DNA of 6,862 bases from an uncultured Bacteroidota bacterium. GTDB lineage: Bacteria; Bacteroidota; Bacteroidia; Flavobacteriales; Flavobacteriaceae. Within the stretch, counting starts at the first letter, position 1. Every line of letters begins with the position of its first letter. The stretch is taken from contig CAISUR010000487.1 in NCBI GenBank assembly GCA_903888655.1, positions 1-6,862 on the forward strand, given 5' to 3'. The notes under the pieces were generated by a model that saw only the letters and a program-made list of their open reading frames with translations, did not search any database and was not told where the DNA came from. The position numbers and the translations under genes were made by a program. This document shows positions 1 to 6,862 of the stretch, in pieces.

Positions 1-62
1 AAATAATTTTTCATAAGCAAGATTTATCGTTTAAAAGTGTGCATAAAATAGATATAAACATT

Positions 63-86
63 TTTTAAATCGTATTTTAAATCGTA
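63..86. repeat. 12-bp perfect tandem duplication
   Basis: The unit TTTTAAATCGTA occurs twice back to back (63-74 and 75-86) in the noncoding leader. The two copies are identical. It may be simple replication slippage in A+T-rich DNA. A spaced pair of protein-binding sites is possible, but nothing else in the sequence supports it. Confidence 0.6.
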
Positions 87-157
87 AAAATAATAAATAT
101 TTACATGCAAGATTCTTAAAACGTATTAAACCGAGAACCAATTTAATTGAGTTAGAA

Positions 158-165
158 TATTTTTG
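158..165 (+). promoter_or_regulatory. possible Bacteroidota -7 promoter element
   Basis: TATTTTTG matches the Bacteroidota -7 consensus TAnnTTTG exactly. Transcription would start near 170 and give a leader of roughly 115 nt before the ATG at 286. No TTG or TTTG is present at the expected 19-21 nt upstream (the nearest TTG, at 147-149, is too close), so the match rests on one element in very A+T-rich DNA. Confidence 0.25.
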
Positions 166-285
166 TTAAATACTGATAATGAAATCACAAACACATCCTG
201 TCAAATTAAAACAAATAACTATTATCCTAGTAAATCAAATTTTAATAAACTATCTTTAATAGTCACTAAACAAATTCGATTTATT

Positions 286-495
286 ATGAAAAAAAACATG
301 GGTAGCATTGATAAATTACTTCGTCTAATATTGGCCGCTATTGTAGCTGTTTTATATTTTATGGGAATCATTTTTGGAACATTAGGAATTATACTTTTGG
401 GAATAGCATTAGTATTTGCTGTTACAAGCTTTATGAGTTTTTGTCCGTTATATGTTCCTTTCGGCATAAACACTTGTTCTAAAGAGGAAAAATAA
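286..495 (+). CDS. DUF2892 (YgaP-like) small inner-membrane protein
   Basis: This is a 69-residue protein with a short basic N terminus (MKKNMGSIDKLLR) and two hydrophobic helices, at about residues 11-30 and 32-50. It ends in a conserved-looking SFCPLYVPFGINTC segment with Cys53 and Cys64. This is the pattern of the DUF2892 family, whose helices also form the membrane anchor of the rhodanese YgaP. Free-standing forms of this size are common in Bacteroidota and have no settled function. The ATG at 286 is preferred over the upstream in-frame TTG at 163 because family homology begins there; the ATG at 298 (Met5) is a possible alternative. The paired cysteines suggest a redox or sulfur-related role, but that is inference. 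It lies 39 bp before comEC on the same strand and may be cotranscribed with it. I see no Shine-Dalgarno site. Confidence 0.85.
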   Translation: MKKNMGSIDKLLRLILAAIVAVLYFMGIIFGTLGIILLGIALVFAVTSFMSFCPLYVPFGINTCSKEEK

Positions 496-534
496 TTATT
501 TGTAGGATTCTATTTTTTTAATACTTTTATAATA

Positions 535-2565
535 ATGAAAGTAGTAGACTTCCCTTTAATTAAAATTACAGGCTGTTTTGTATTAGGACTTATATGTGCT
601 CATTATACAAAATTTCCTTTTTTTCTTGTTTTAAATAGTCTGCTTGTTGGATTATTTACTTTGTTATTTGTCTTTTTTTTCTCAAAAAAACACCCAAATT
701 TCAAATCATTTTTCGGAATAATTGCGCTAACATTGTCATTTTTTATCGGTGCTTTTACCCTATGCTCTCACAATCAAACTTTAAATCACAACCATTATAT
801 TCATCAGTTGTCTAATCTTGATAAAAAGTGTGTTACTGAAATTAGCATTAAAGAAAAGTTAAAGAATACAACTAGCAACTTTAGATATGTTGCTGATGTT
901 ATTTCGTTAAACGATCAAAAAAGTAGTGGGGAAATAATTTTAAATATCAAAAAAGAAAGCGCCGTTCCAACTTTAGAAATTGGTTCTCATTTAAAAATAA
1001 ATGGCTCTCTGTACAAAAACAAGTCTCCGAACAATCCAAATCAATTTGATTACAAAAGTTATTTAGAAAACCAACAGATTTACGCGCAACTTTATACTGA
1101 AGCAAAATATATTAAAACGGGTACCATTGTAGATAAATCGATCTCTTATTATGCTAGTAAATTGCGGAATAAAATAATTTATAATTTAGAGAAACACCAT
1201 TTCAGTAAGAAAGAATTGAGCGTTGTTGTAGCATTAATATTAGGACAGCAACAAGATATTTCACCTGATGTCGTACGAGATTATCAATATGCGGGCGCCG
1301 TTCATGTGCTCTCTGTTTCGGGTTTGCATGTGGGTTTTATTCTATTATTTGTAACTTTTCTATTAAAACCGTTTCCCAATACAAAAAAAGCCTCTTTAAT
1401 TAAACTCTTAATTGTAATTCTATCTTTATGGAGTTTTGGAATATTGGCAGGTTTGGCTCCATCAGTGGTTCGTTCGGTAACGATGTTCTCATTCGTGGCG
1501 ACAGGAATGTTCTTGCGCAGGAGCATCAATATTTATAATACGCTTGCAGTCTCTATTTTGGTTATTTTGCTTTTTCAACCTTCCTTTTTATTTGATGTTG
1601 GATTTCAATTAAGTTATACAGCATTGTTCTTTATTGTTTGGCTACAGCCTTTTTTATCCTCTATTTGGACTCCGAAATATAAAATTACATCCTATTTATG
1701 GGATATTGTTACCGTTTCTTTTGCTGCACAAATAGGAACTTTCCCATTGAGTATTTATTATTTTCATCAATTTCCAGGATTGTTTTTTGTAACCAATTTG
1801 GTTATCCTTCCAGGAATGTCAATTATTTTAGGAATCGGTGTTATTGTCATGGTCTTTGCAGCTTTCGATTTTGTTTGGATGCCTTTATTGAAAGTACTAG
1901 AATGGTGTATTTGGCTGTTGAATAAAATTATTGCTTGGGTAGCGTCATTTGAAGATTTCATTTTTAGGGATATTTCTTTTAGTTCTTATTTTATGTGGAG
2001 TTGTTATATTTTGATTTTTAGTTGGGTCATTTGGTTCAAAAAACCTAATTTTCAAAAATTGGCAATAGGGCTATGCGCTGCAATTTTGATGCAACTTACG
2101 GTCTATCAAGCCAAGTACTTGTCGAAAAAAGAAAATGAATTAATAGTGTTTCATAAAAAAGGGACAACATTGATTACAGAAAGAATTGGCAACAAATTAA
2201 AAGTATATAGTAATGATAGTTTGTTTAATTACAAAAACGAAAATCAAATTTTGAGACCCTATATGGTTGCTAATTTTTGTGAAATAACTTCTACAAAGCG
2301 ATTATCGAACTTGCTTTTTTTCAATAATAAAAAAATCTTGATAATCAATGAAAACACCTGCTACACCAAGGAAAGCCCGGATGTATTAATTTTGGTAAAT
2401 TCCCCTAAAATAAATTTAGAACGATTATTTATCACATGGAAACCAAAGCAAGTGGTTGTAGATGGTTCTAATTTCAAAACTTATTGCACTATTTGGAAAG
2501 CTACTTGCAAAAAATTAAATATTCCTTTTCATGACACGAGCGAAATCGGATTTTTCAAGTTATAG
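535..2565 (+). CDS. comEC: ComEC/Rec2 family competence protein (DNA uptake channel)
   Basis: This 676-residue polytopic membrane protein is the inner-membrane channel thought to pass single-stranded DNA into the cytoplasm during natural transformation. The first 75 or so residues are hydrophobic helices. A soluble DUF4131-type domain follows at about 85-200, with the typical NPNQFDYKSYL segment near residues 165-180. The Competence domain spans about 225-520 and carries the hallmark VHVLSVSGLHVG (256-267) and AGLAPSVVR (305-313), then many helices. Residues from about 533 to 676 form a soluble tail. In many bacteria (for example Bacillus) this tail is a full metallo-beta-lactamase domain. 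Here it is short, has very few histidines and shows no HxHxDH motif, which I recall as common in Bacteroidota ComEC. The ATG at 535 starts directly before the first hydrophobic helix, in an A+T-rich leader without a Shine-Dalgarno site. The frame is intact and close to full length for the group. The family call is firm; actual competence is inferred. Confidence 0.95.
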   Translation: MKVVDFPLIKITGCFVLGLICAHYTKFPFFLVLNSLLVGLFTLLFVFFFSKKHPNFKSFFGIIALTLSFFIGAFTLCSHNQTLNHNHYIHQLSNLDKKCVTEISIKEKLKNTTSNFRYVADVISLNDQKSSGEIILNIKKESAVPTLEIGSHLKINGSLYKNKSPNNPNQFDYKSYLENQQIYAQLYTEAKYIKTGTIVDKSISYYASKLRNKIIYNLEKHHFSKKELSVVVALILGQQQDISPDVVRDYQYAGAVHVLSVSGLHVGFILLFVTFLLKPFPNTKKASLIKLLIVILSLWSFGILAGLAPSVVRSVTMFSFVATGMFLRRSINIYNTLAVSILVILLFQPSFLFDVGFQLSYTALFFIVWLQPFLSSIWTPKYKITSYLWDIVTVSFAAQIGTFPLSIYYFHQFPGLFFVTNLVILPGMSIILGIGVIVMVFAAFDFVWMPLLKVLEWCIWLLNKIIAWVASFEDFIFRDISFSSYFMWSCYILIFSWVIWFKKPNFQKLAIGLCAAILMQLTVYQAKYLSKKENELIVFHKKGTTLITERIGNKLKVYSNDSLFNYKNENQILRPYMVANFCEITSTKRLSNLLFFNNKKILIINENTCYTKESPDVLILVNSPKINLERLFITWKPKQVVVDGSNFKTYCTIWKATCKKLNIPFHDTSEIGFFKL

Positions 2566-2681
2566 AAATGTGATTTAAAAAAGTATACATTGCATTAAGA
2601 ATTTAATATCGCAAATTTCATGGCACCAATATTTACCTTAAAATAAAAATCACTTGTTTTTTTAAATGAGAGATAGAAAAA

Positions 2682-2714
2682 TTGTTTTTAATACAAAAAA
2701 ACTGCTATTATTTG
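2682..2714 (+). promoter_or_regulatory. possible promoter for the DPP IV gene
   Basis: A TTG at 2682-2684 is followed after 21 nt by TATTATTTG (2706-2714). This resembles the Bacteroidota arrangement TTTG-(19-21)-TAnnTTTG, except that the -7 element has one extra base between TA and TTTG. It would give a leader of about 40 nt, A+T-rich and ending in ATCATAAAAA before the ATG. The rest of the gap between comEC and this gene (2566-2761) shows no gene and no GC-rich terminator hairpin. Confidence 0.35.
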
Positions 2715-2761
2715 TAAATTTTTCACTAAAATTGAAGTCTTTTTAAAATCAATCATAAAAA

Positions 2762-4930
2762 ATGAAATCAATTAAAGTTATCGTTCTTTTTCTATTAACG
2801 GGTATTTCGGTTGTAGCACAACAAAAAATAACGGTTGAAGATATTTATACAGGAGCTTTTCGTGCGAAAGGAATGGACGAATTGCAGGCAATGAAAACGA
2901 CCAATCAGTATACGGTTTTGAATTCAGATCGAACTACTAGAAGCCAACAAATCGATTTATATGACTATGCGACTTTAAAGAAAGTATCAACCCTTGTTGA
3001 CACTAAAACAAGTGCCTCATTGGTCAGTGGAATTGATAGTTACACGTTCAGTCCCGACGAAAAGCAAATACTTATTGCAAATAATACGACACAAATTTAC
3101 CGTCACTCCTTTACCGCTGATTACTACTTATATAATATCATTACAAAAACCACTATCAAATTATTTGAGCAAGTACAAGAACCAACATTCTCGCCAGATG
3201 GTGCTAAAATAGCTTTTGCCAAATCTAACAATTTATATATTTATGATTTGAGTTCTAAAAAAACTATTCAAGTAACCATGGATGGAAAGAAAAATGCCAT
3301 TATTAACGGAATTACGGACTGGGTGTATGAAGAAGAATTCGCATTTGTTCGAGCTTTCGATTGGAGTGCCGATAGTAAAAAACTGGCTTACATCCGTTTT
3401 GACGAAAGTGAAGTTCCTGAATTTTCCATGAATATTTACAAAAAAGATTTATATCCTACGGTTGAAACATTCAAATATCCGAAAGCTGGCGAGAAAAATG
3501 CTACTGTTTCTTTGTATGTTTATGATGTTACAGCAGCTGGTTCTAAAGCTATTAATTTGGGGAATTATTCCGATTTTTATATTGCTAGAATGAAATGGAC
3601 CAATGATTCCAATATACTTTCTGCACAAGTATTAAACCGCCATCAAGATAATTTAGATTTATTATTTATTGATGGGAATTCTGGTTCGACCAAAATTATT
3701 TTGAACGAAAAAGACAAAGCATATGTTGACGTTACCGATAATTTAACGTTTTTAAAAGACAATAGTTTTATTTGGACTTCGGAACAAGATGGTTTCAATC
3801 ATATTTATTTATACGACAAAACGGGTAAGTTAAAAAACCAAGTTACCAAAGGCAATTGGGAAGTAACTTCCTATTATGGCTTTGACGAGAAAACGAAAAC
3901 CGTTTACTTTCAATCAACTGAAAATGGTTCTACCGTTAGAGATGTTTATAAAATTAGTTTAGACGGTAAAAACAAAGTAAAACTATCGCAACAAGTAGGA
4001 ACGAATTCGGCGACTTTTAGTCCAAACTTTGAGTATTTCATCAACACCTATTCTTGTCCGACTGTCGCACCAACATATACTTTAAATACTTCCAAGGATG
4101 GAAAGCAAATTCAATCAATTGTTGACAATAAGGAACTAGAAGATAAATTGAAAAAGTACAATTTGCCAACCAAAGAATTCTTTGAATTGACTACTGAAAA
4201 AGGAAACAAATTGAATGCTTGGATGATCAAACCAAAAGATTTTGATGCTACAAAAAAATATCCGGTTTTTATGTATCAATATTCAGGCCCAGGTTCGCAG
4301 CAAGTGGCTAAAGATTGGTTAGATACCAATGATTATTGGTTTATGATGTTGTCTCAACAAGGGTATATCACCGTTTGTGTAGATGGAAGAGGGACTGGTT
4401 TTAAAGGTGCTGCTTTCAAAAAAATGACGCAAAAGGAATTAGGAAAATATGAAGTAGAAGATCAAATTGATGCCGCTAAAGTAATTGGAAATTATAGTTA
4501 TGTAGATAAAACTAGAATTGGTATATTTGGCTGGTCGTTTGGTGGATTTATGGCGAGCAATTGCATTTTGAAAGGCGCCGATGTATTTAAAATGGCTATT
4601 GCTGTGGCTCCGGTTACCAATTGGAGGTTCTATGATAGCATTTACACGGAGCGTTATATGCAAACACCACAAGAGAATGCGAGTGGCTATGATGAAAATT
4701 CACCAATAAATTTTGCTAGTAAATTAAAGGGGAATTTCCTTTTAATTCATGGAACAGCTGATGATAACGTGCATTTTCAAAATTCAATGCAATTTATAGA
4801 AGCATTGGTTCAAGCCAATAAACAATTTGATTGGGCAGTTTATCCAGATAAAAACCACGGAATATATGGCGGTAAAACCCGAATTCAGTTGTTTAACAAA
4901 ATGACAAATTTTATTAAAGAGAAACTATGA
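2762..4930 (+). CDS. dpp4: secreted dipeptidyl peptidase IV (S9B serine peptidase)
   Basis: This 722-residue enzyme removes N-terminal X-Pro (and X-Ala) dipeptides from peptides. Residues 1-19 form a signal peptide ending VVA before Gln20, with no lipobox Cys, so it is probably periplasmic or surface-exposed. A beta-propeller spans about 50-460 and an alpha/beta hydrolase domain about 490-722. The hallmarks line up with human DPP4: Arg114 in YRHSFTA (human Arg125), the N-terminus-binding glutamates in DWVYEEEF (186-193, pair Glu191/192), and the oxyanion Tyr507 in QYSGP (human Tyr547). Nucleophile Ser592 is in GWSFGG, Asp667 and Asn669 are in HGTADDNVHF, and His699 is in KNHG. The length is normal for bacterial forms. 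The nucleophile motif has Phe where human DPP4 has Tyr. The start follows an A-rich leader. Its stop overlaps the DUF433 start by 4 bp (ATGA), and the peptide transporter lies about 600 bp downstream, consistent with joint peptide uptake. Confidence 0.97.
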   Translation: MKSIKVIVLFLLTGISVVAQQKITVEDIYTGAFRAKGMDELQAMKTTNQYTVLNSDRTTRSQQIDLYDYATLKKVSTLVDTKTSASLVSGIDSYTFSPDEKQILIANNTTQIYRHSFTADYYLYNIITKTTIKLFEQVQEPTFSPDGAKIAFAKSNNLYIYDLSSKKTIQVTMDGKKNAIINGITDWVYEEEFAFVRAFDWSADSKKLAYIRFDESEVPEFSMNIYKKDLYPTVETFKYPKAGEKNATVSLYVYDVTAAGSKAINLGNYSDFYIARMKWTNDSNILSAQVLNRHQDNLDLLFIDGNSGSTKIILNEKDKAYVDVTDNLTFLKDNSFIWTSEQDGFNHIYLYDKTGKLKNQVTKGNWEVTSYYGFDEKTKTVYFQSTENGSTVRDVYKISLDGKNKVKLSQQVGTNSATFSPNFEYFINTYSCPTVAPTYTLNTSKDGKQIQSIVDNKELEDKLKKYNLPTKEFFELTTEKGNKLNAWMIKPKDFDATKKYPVFMYQYSGPGSQQVAKDWLDTNDYWFMMLSQQGYITVCVDGRGTGFKGAAFKKMTQKELGKYEVEDQIDAAKVIGNYSYVDKTRIGIFGWSFGGFMASNCILKGADVFKMAIAVAPVTNWRFYDSIYTERYMQTPQENASGYDENSPINFASKLKGNFLLIHGTADDNVHFQNSMQFIEALVQANKQFDWAVYPDKNHGIYGGKTRIQLFNKMTNFIKEKL

Positions 4931-5148
4931 TAAATTATCAAGAAATAATCAAACGTAATCCAAACAAACGATTTGGAAAACCTTGCATTAGAGAAACAAG
5001 AATTTCTGTTTATGATGTTTTGAATTGGTTGGCAAATGAAATGTCTATATCAGAAATAATTGCTGATTTTCCAGAGTTAACTGAAAAAGATATTTTGGCT
5101 TGCTTGGCTTATGCAGCAGATAAAGAACATAAGATAGAAAGTGTATAA
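4927..5148 (+). CDS. DUF433 family antitoxin (VapB-like)
   Basis: This 73-residue protein closely follows the DUF433 pattern. The RFGKPCIRETRISV core (about 16-29) is followed by a helical segment, YDVLNWLA, and then by DFPELTEKDILACLAYAA (about 46-63). DUF433 proteins are small helix-turn-helix-like partners encoded next to DUF5615 or other PIN-like toxins; the M. tuberculosis VapB45 type is a known relative. The role is to neutralise the toxin and probably to repress its own genes. Its ATG lies inside the ATGA overlap with the DPP IV stop, so translation is probably coupled to that gene. No promoter of its own is evident. Its TAA overlaps the next start as TAATG. The gene is full length and intact, whereas its toxin partner is interrupted, so it may now be an orphan antitoxin. 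Confidence 0.9.
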   Translation: MINYQEIIKRNPNKRFGKPCIRETRISVYDVLNWLANEMSISEIIADFPELTEKDILACLAYAADKEHKIESV

Positions 5149-5489
5149 TGAAATTGCTATTTGACCAAAATATATCTTTCAGAATTGAGAAGAAATTATC
5201 TTCGATATTTAATCAATCAAAGCATGTTTCTAATTTGGGGTTGATGAATGAAAATGATATAGATATTTGGAATTATGCCAAAAAATAAAACTATATAATG
5301 GTCACTTTTGATTCCGATTTTTATGATATAAGTATCATTAATGGCTGTCCGCCAAAAATAATATGGATACGAAAAGGAAACTTAACAACTAATCAAATTG
5401 TTCTGCTTTTAGAAGAGAAGCATTTAATAATTAGAAATTTCATTATCAATCCAGAAAAACAAGATATCGCGTGTCTTGAAATAGATTAA
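5148..5489 (+). pseudogene. DUF5615 PIN-like toxin, interrupted by an in-frame stop
   Basis: Read from the ATG at 5148, this frame has 113 positions plus a terminal stop at 5487-5489, the usual size of DUF5615 PIN-like toxins. One TAA interrupts it at codon 47 (5286-5288). The first 46 residues carry the family start MKLLFDQNIS, with the acidic Asp6, and the NLGLMNENDIDIWNYAKK segment with Asp37 and Asp39. After the stop the same frame continues as NYIMVTFDSDFYD, with Asp55 and Asp57, then GCPPKIIWIRKGN and a helical C terminus. No frameshift is needed, and the spacing across the stop fits the family, so a single base change of a sense codon is the simplest cause. The downstream piece could be restarted at the ATG at 5298 to give 63 residues. 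The family normally acts as a nuclease toxin with the DUF433 partner, whose stop it overlaps by one base. With acidic residues split between two pieces it is probably inactive. Sequencing error or stop readthrough remain possible. Confidence 0.85.
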
Positions 5490-5533
5490 AAAAAACTTTA
5501 AACTAACTAAATACAAACTAAAACTAATTAACA
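5485..5533 (+). promoter_or_regulatory. G-free A-rich leader of the peptide transporter gene
   Basis: From the end of the toxin frame to the transporter ATG there is no G, and AAACTA occurs three times (5500-5505, 5515-5520, 5521-5526). Such an unstructured, A-rich leader without a Shine-Dalgarno site is typical of well-translated Bacteroidota genes. I see no clear TAnnTTTG element and no terminator here, so the transporter may be transcribed from a promoter further upstream, possibly together with the DPP IV and DUF433 genes. Confidence 0.4.
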
Positions 5534-6862
5534 ATGAGTGAACAAGTAAAAACAGGACATCCAAAAGGACTTTGGGTATTATTCGGAACCGAAATGTGGG
5601 AACGTTTCAACTTCTACGGAATGCGAGCAATTCTTACTTTATTCTTAGTAAATTCTTTATTAATGAAAGAGGAAGATGCTTCCTTAATTTATGGAGGATT
5701 TCTCGGACTTTGTTACTTAACTCCAATGTTAGGGGGATTTATTTCCGATCGTTTCTTTGGAAACAGAAATTGTATTTTACTTGGTGGATTGATGATGGCT
5801 ATAGGACAATTTTTATTGTTTTTTAGCGCTAGTGTTTTTGGTTCTAATATTGGTCTTGCTACTTCTTTAATGTGGACTGCACTTGGGATTATTATTTTTG
5901 GAAATGGTTTCTTTAAACCTAATATTTCTTCAATGGTAGGAAGTTTGTATCCAAAACAAGAAAAATCTAAATTAGATACTGCCTTTACCATTTTTTATAT
6001 GGGAATTAACTTAGGTGCTTTTCTAGGTCAATTAATTTGTCCAATAGTTGGTGATGTAAAAGATTCAGGAGGGATAAGAGATATTCATGCTTTTAAATTT
6101 GGTTTCCTTGCAGCTTCAATAGCAATGTTAATTGGTACGGCTGTTTTCTACTTCTTAAAAAATAAATATGTAATTACACCAGAAGGTCGTCCACTAGGCG
6201 GTTTGCCAAAACACAATGTAAATGAAGATTACGAAGAAGGGGAATCACAAAAAGCAGTTTTCTCACAAAAAGCTTTACTTGGAGCAGTTGTTGCCTTTTT
6301 TGTTTTAGGTGCCTTTTTCCATTTTGTTGTAAATCAAAACTGGATCTATACTGTAATTTATTCAAGTGGTATCACTTTAGCAGGATTAATTATTTCTGAT
6401 ACATCTTTAACGAAAATAGAAAGAGATAGAATTTTAGTAATTTATATTGTTGCTTTTTTCGTCATATTTTTCTGGGCTGCATTTGAACAAGCTGGTTCGT
6501 CATTAACTTTTATTGCTGATAACCAATGCGATAGAAATTTCTTTGGATACAACATGCCACCGTCAATGGTGCAAATCTTTAACGGATTATTCGTTGTAGC
6601 TTTTGCAGTTCCTTTTAGTATGTTATGGGATTATTTGAGAAGTAAAGAAAGAGAACCAATTTCTCCAGTTAAACAAGCTGTTGGATTAGGATTGGTTGCA
6701 TTAAGCTACTTTATCATTGCTCACAATGTAAAAGATTTAGGAAATAATGGTTTGTTAGCTATTAAATGGTTAATTCTTTTATATTTAATTCAAACATGCG
6801 CCGAACTTTGTTTGTCTCCAATTGGGTTATCATTAGTAGGTAAATTATCTCCTAAACGTTTC
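5534..6862 (+). CDS. POT/PTR family proton-dependent di/tripeptide transporter, 3' end cut by the window
   Basis: The frame is open for 443 codons from the ATG at 5534 to the window end and lacks its C terminus. It is an inner-membrane MFS symporter importing di- and tripeptides with protons. The first POT signature ExxERFxYYG appears as EMWERFNFYG (20-29), with Glu20, Glu23 and Arg24 kept and Phe27 in place of the first Tyr. GNGFFKPN (123-130) carries Lys128, matching the functional lysine in helix 4 of characterised POT proteins. FYMGINLG (154-161) is the PTR2 signature. WAAFEQAGSSL, with Glu318, matches the helix 7 motif. A charged cytoplasmic loop (about 215-240) separates the two helix bundles. 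Family members usually exceed 480 residues, so a few more helices should follow. MSEQVKTGHPKGLW is a normal N terminus for Bacteroidota members and fixes the start. Its placement downstream of DPP IV suggests uptake of the dipeptides that enzyme releases. Confidence 0.95.
   Translation, partial: MSEQVKTGHPKGLWVLFGTEMWERFNFYGMRAILTLFLVNSLLMKEEDASLIYGGFLGLCYLTPMLGGFISDRFFGNRNCILLGGLMMAIGQFLLFFSASVFGSNIGLATSLMWTALGIIIFGNGFFKPNISSMVGSLYPKQEKSKLDTAFTIFYMGINLGAFLGQLICPIVGDVKDSGGIRDIHAFKFGFLAASIAMLIGTAVFYFLKNKYVITPEGRPLGGLPKHNVNEDYEEGESQKAVFSQKALLGAVVAFFVLGAFFHFVVNQNWIYTVIYSSGITLAGLIISDTSLTKIERDRILVIYIVAFFVIFFWAAFEQAGSSLTFIADNQCDRNFFGYNMPPSMVQIFNGLFVVAFAVPFSMLWDYLRSKEREPISPVKQAVGLGLVALSYFIIAHNVKDLGNNGLLAIKWLILLYLIQTCAELCLSPIGLSLVGKLSPKRF

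Larger units (their letters stand above)
1..285. other. A+T-rich noncoding leader
   Basis: This stretch upstream of the first gene holds no reading frame that resembles a protein. The frame of the following gene stays open upstream to a TTG at 163, but the extra 41 residues are polar, rich in Asn, Lys and Ser, and unlike the N terminus of the family, so I treat them as untranslated. The stretch contains a 12-bp tandem duplication (63-86) and a possible promoter -7 element (158-165). No tRNA-like fold and no GC-rich hairpin was seen. A minus-strand ATG at 14-12 runs off the window edge after four codons and cannot be judged. Confidence 0.6.

Noticed and set aside
1..14. Minus-strand ATG running off the left edge, possibly a divergent gene.
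   Set aside because: Only four codons are visible and no minus-strand promoter element was found.
163..285. N-terminal extension of the DUF2892 gene from a TTG start.
   Set aside because: The extra 41 residues are unlike the family, which begins at the basic MKKNMG segment; TTG starts are also uncommon in this group.
2666..2746. A 26-codon ORF (MRDRKIVFNT...) in the gap before DPP IV, in the same frame as that gene.
   Set aside because: It is short, rich in Lys, Leu and Phe, as expected by chance in A+T-rich DNA, and overlaps the likely promoter. No family resemblance was seen.
2566..2761. Search for a terminator or riboswitch between comEC and DPP IV.
   Set aside because: Only A+T-only imperfect inverted repeats are present, such as one near 2684-2702; no GC stem followed by a T run and no conserved RNA motif.
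5280..5300. Frameshift in the A-run as the cause of the toxin break.
   Set aside because: The frame before the stop and the frame after it are the same, so a single substitution is simpler than paired indels.
5713..5991. Long minus-strand open frame inside the transporter gene.
   Set aside because: It is a shadow of the transporter coding frame, which carries clear POT family motifs across this stretch.

Overview
The window looks like chromosomal DNA from a member of the Flavobacteriaceae (Bacteroidota), most likely Flavobacterium or a close relative. The basis is the strong A+T richness, A-rich leaders without Shine-Dalgarno sites, near matches to the Bacteroidota sigma factor consensus (TAnnTTTG), and protein types and gene order familiar from that group. 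Every gene found is on the + strand. No RNA gene, IS element or CRISPR array was seen.

Layout: 1-285 is an A+T-rich leader with no supportable gene. 286-495 encodes a 69-residue two-helix membrane protein of the DUF2892 (YgaP-like) family. 535-2565 encodes a ComEC/Rec2 DNA-uptake channel of the Bacteroidota type, whose C-terminal part shows no metallo-beta-lactamase metal-binding motif. A 196-bp gap with a possible promoter precedes 2762-4930, a secreted dipeptidyl peptidase IV (family S9B) with every catalytic and substrate-anchoring residue in place. Overlapping its stop codon is a DUF433 antitoxin gene (4927-5148). This overlaps the reading frame of a DUF5615 PIN-like toxin (5148-5489), which is interrupted by one in-frame TAA at 5286-5288. 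A G-free leader leads into a POT/PTR-family proton-dependent peptide transporter (5534 onwards) that is cut by the window end.

How they fit together: DPP IV releases dipeptides from the N termini of peptides outside the cytoplasm, and the POT transporter imports di- and tripeptides, so the two form a peptide-scavenging unit. The toxin-antitoxin pair sits between them and looks like an accessory insertion. Its antitoxin is translationally coupled to DPP IV, and its toxin appears broken by a single nonsense change. No wholly new system was found. The interrupted toxin with a nearby restart codon is the most notable feature.
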